From: Bacteroidales bacterium UBA3724 | GTDB taxonomy: Bacteria; Bacteroidota; Bacteroidia; Bacteroidales; P3 | Assembly: GCA_002371315.1 (NCBI GenBank) | Contig: DFHL01000073.1 | Location: forward strand, 194-6,484 | Length of the DNA stretch: 6,291 nt | Direction of reading: 5' to 3' | Part shown: positions 5,621-6,291 of the stretch, piece by piece | Numbering within the stretch: the first letter of the stretch is position 1 | Layout of the letters: each line of letters starts with the position of its first letter | Translations under genes and position numbers: made by a program | The notes under the pieces: model-generated | The model's input: only the letters and a program-made list of their open reading frames with translations | What the model was told of the DNA's origin: nothing | The model's database searches: none

Positions 5621-6291
5621 ATGTCAGGACACAATAAATGGTCTAAGATTAAGAGAGCCAAAGGCGCAGCCGATGCAAAACGCTCGAAACAGTATTCCAA
5701 CATCTTGAAACAAGTCGCCATAGCCGTGCGCGAAGGCGGCCCCGACCCCGACAGCAACCCCCGTCTACGTCTTCTCGTGCAGAACGCCCGCGGATGCAAT
5801 ATGCCCAAGGACACTCTGCAGCGTGCCATCAACAAGGCCAACGACAAGGACGCCGCCGCTATGCAGGAACTCACCTTCGAGTGCCACGTCAACCACGGCA
5901 TCGCCCTCTTCATCGAGGCCCTTTCGGACAACAACAACCGCACCGTGGCCAACATCAAGTCGATTATGAACAAATTCGGCGGCACGCTTGAGACCAACGG
6001 TAGCCTCAGCTTCCTCTTCACCCGCAAGGGCGTCTTCGTCATCCCGCGCAAGCCAGAAATGAATGTCGAAGAACTTGAAATGGAGCTCATCGACGGCGGT
6101 CTTGAGGAGATGGAGGTCGACGACGACTACCTGACCCTCTACACTGCCTACGAGGACTTTGGCAATATGGTCAAAATGCTTGAAACGATGGGCATCGAGT
6201 GCGAAAGCGCCGAACTGCAGCGCATCCCCAACACCACCCGCGAAATCGACGAAGACTCCATCCGCAAGGTTATGAAGGTCATCAACATCCT
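5621..6291 (+). CDS. yebC: YebC/PmpR/TACO1-family protein (3' end outside window)
   Basis: The ATG at 5621 opens 223 codons that run off the right edge; relatives have about 235-250 residues, so only a short C-terminal piece is missing. The family is cytoplasmic. It is often annotated as a transcriptional regulator, while more recent work on the YebC/TACO1 family supports a ribosome-associated role, helping synthesis through proline-rich stretches. Signatures: MSGHNKWSKIKRAKGAADAKR at the N-terminus; AVREGGPDPDSNPRLR at 35-50; NMPKDTLQRAI at 60-70; ALSDNNNRTVANIK at 100-113; FGGTLETNGS at 119-128. The segment usually reading close to YEGY-[G/A]-P-x-G is FECHVNHG at 86-93 here, a noticeable departure. 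The start is set by the family's fixed GH-[SN]-KW opening. There is no Shine-Dalgarno; the 25 nt upstream are almost pure A/T. It is last in the visible operon. Confidence 0.93.
   Translation, partial: MSGHNKWSKIKRAKGAADAKRSKQYSNILKQVAIAVREGGPDPDSNPRLRLLVQNARGCNMPKDTLQRAINKANDKDAAAMQELTFECHVNHGIALFIEALSDNNNRTVANIKSIMNKFGGTLETNGSLSFLFTRKGVFVIPRKPEMNVEELEMELIDGGLEEMEVDDDYLTLYTAYEDFGNMVKMLETMGIECESAELQRIPNTTREIDEDSIRKVMKVINI

Overview
The window looks like chromosomal core sequence from a member of the Bacteroidota, most likely order Bacteroidales; I cannot name a genus. The evidence is: no start codon has a convincing Shine-Dalgarno sequence, and upstream stretches are A/T-rich instead; the one large divergent intergenic region carries TAnnTTTG-type -7 promoter elements on both strands; the phosphohexomutase is of the TASHNP/GGEGNGG subtype; and there is an HU-CCDC81-like plus SPOR protein, an architecture known from this phylum. 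Coding DNA is fairly GC-rich, while the 1281-1518 intergenic region is strikingly AT-rich.

Layout: at the left edge, on the minus strand, lies most of a phosphoglucosamine-mutase-type gene (glmM, 1-1280, C-terminus outside the window). A 238-bp divergent regulatory region (1281-1518) separates it from five genes on the plus strand: a deoxynucleoside kinase (1519-2133), kdsB (2155-2895), an HU/SPOR membrane protein with a long Glu-Pro repeat (2938-4839), trmB (4933-5595), and a YebC/PmpR/TACO1-family gene cut by the right edge (5621-6291). Plus-strand gaps are 21, 42, 93 and 25 nt. I see no convincing terminator in them and no second TAnnTTTG promoter in the three I searched for one (those upstream of the HU/SPOR gene, trmB and yebC), so one transcription unit is likely.

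Theme: envelope and growth housekeeping. GlmM makes GlcN-1-P for UDP-GlcNAc (peptidoglycan and lipid A). KdsB activates Kdo for the LPS inner core. The HU/SPOR protein has the parts to join a DNA-binding-like cytoplasmic head to a periplasmic peptidoglycan-binding SPOR domain. The kinase salvages deoxynucleosides, TrmB modifies tRNA, and YebC acts in translation or regulation.

There is no mobile element, CRISPR array, rRNA or tRNA. The most interesting object is the HU/SPOR protein at 2938-4839. Its cytoplasmic linker is built from 15 in-frame 18-bp units, with a nested, nearly perfect 54-bp duplication. Second-tier observations are an inverted repeat around the putative kinase promoter, a 10-bp direct repeat that runs into the trmB start codon, and an unusual segment in the YebC protein.
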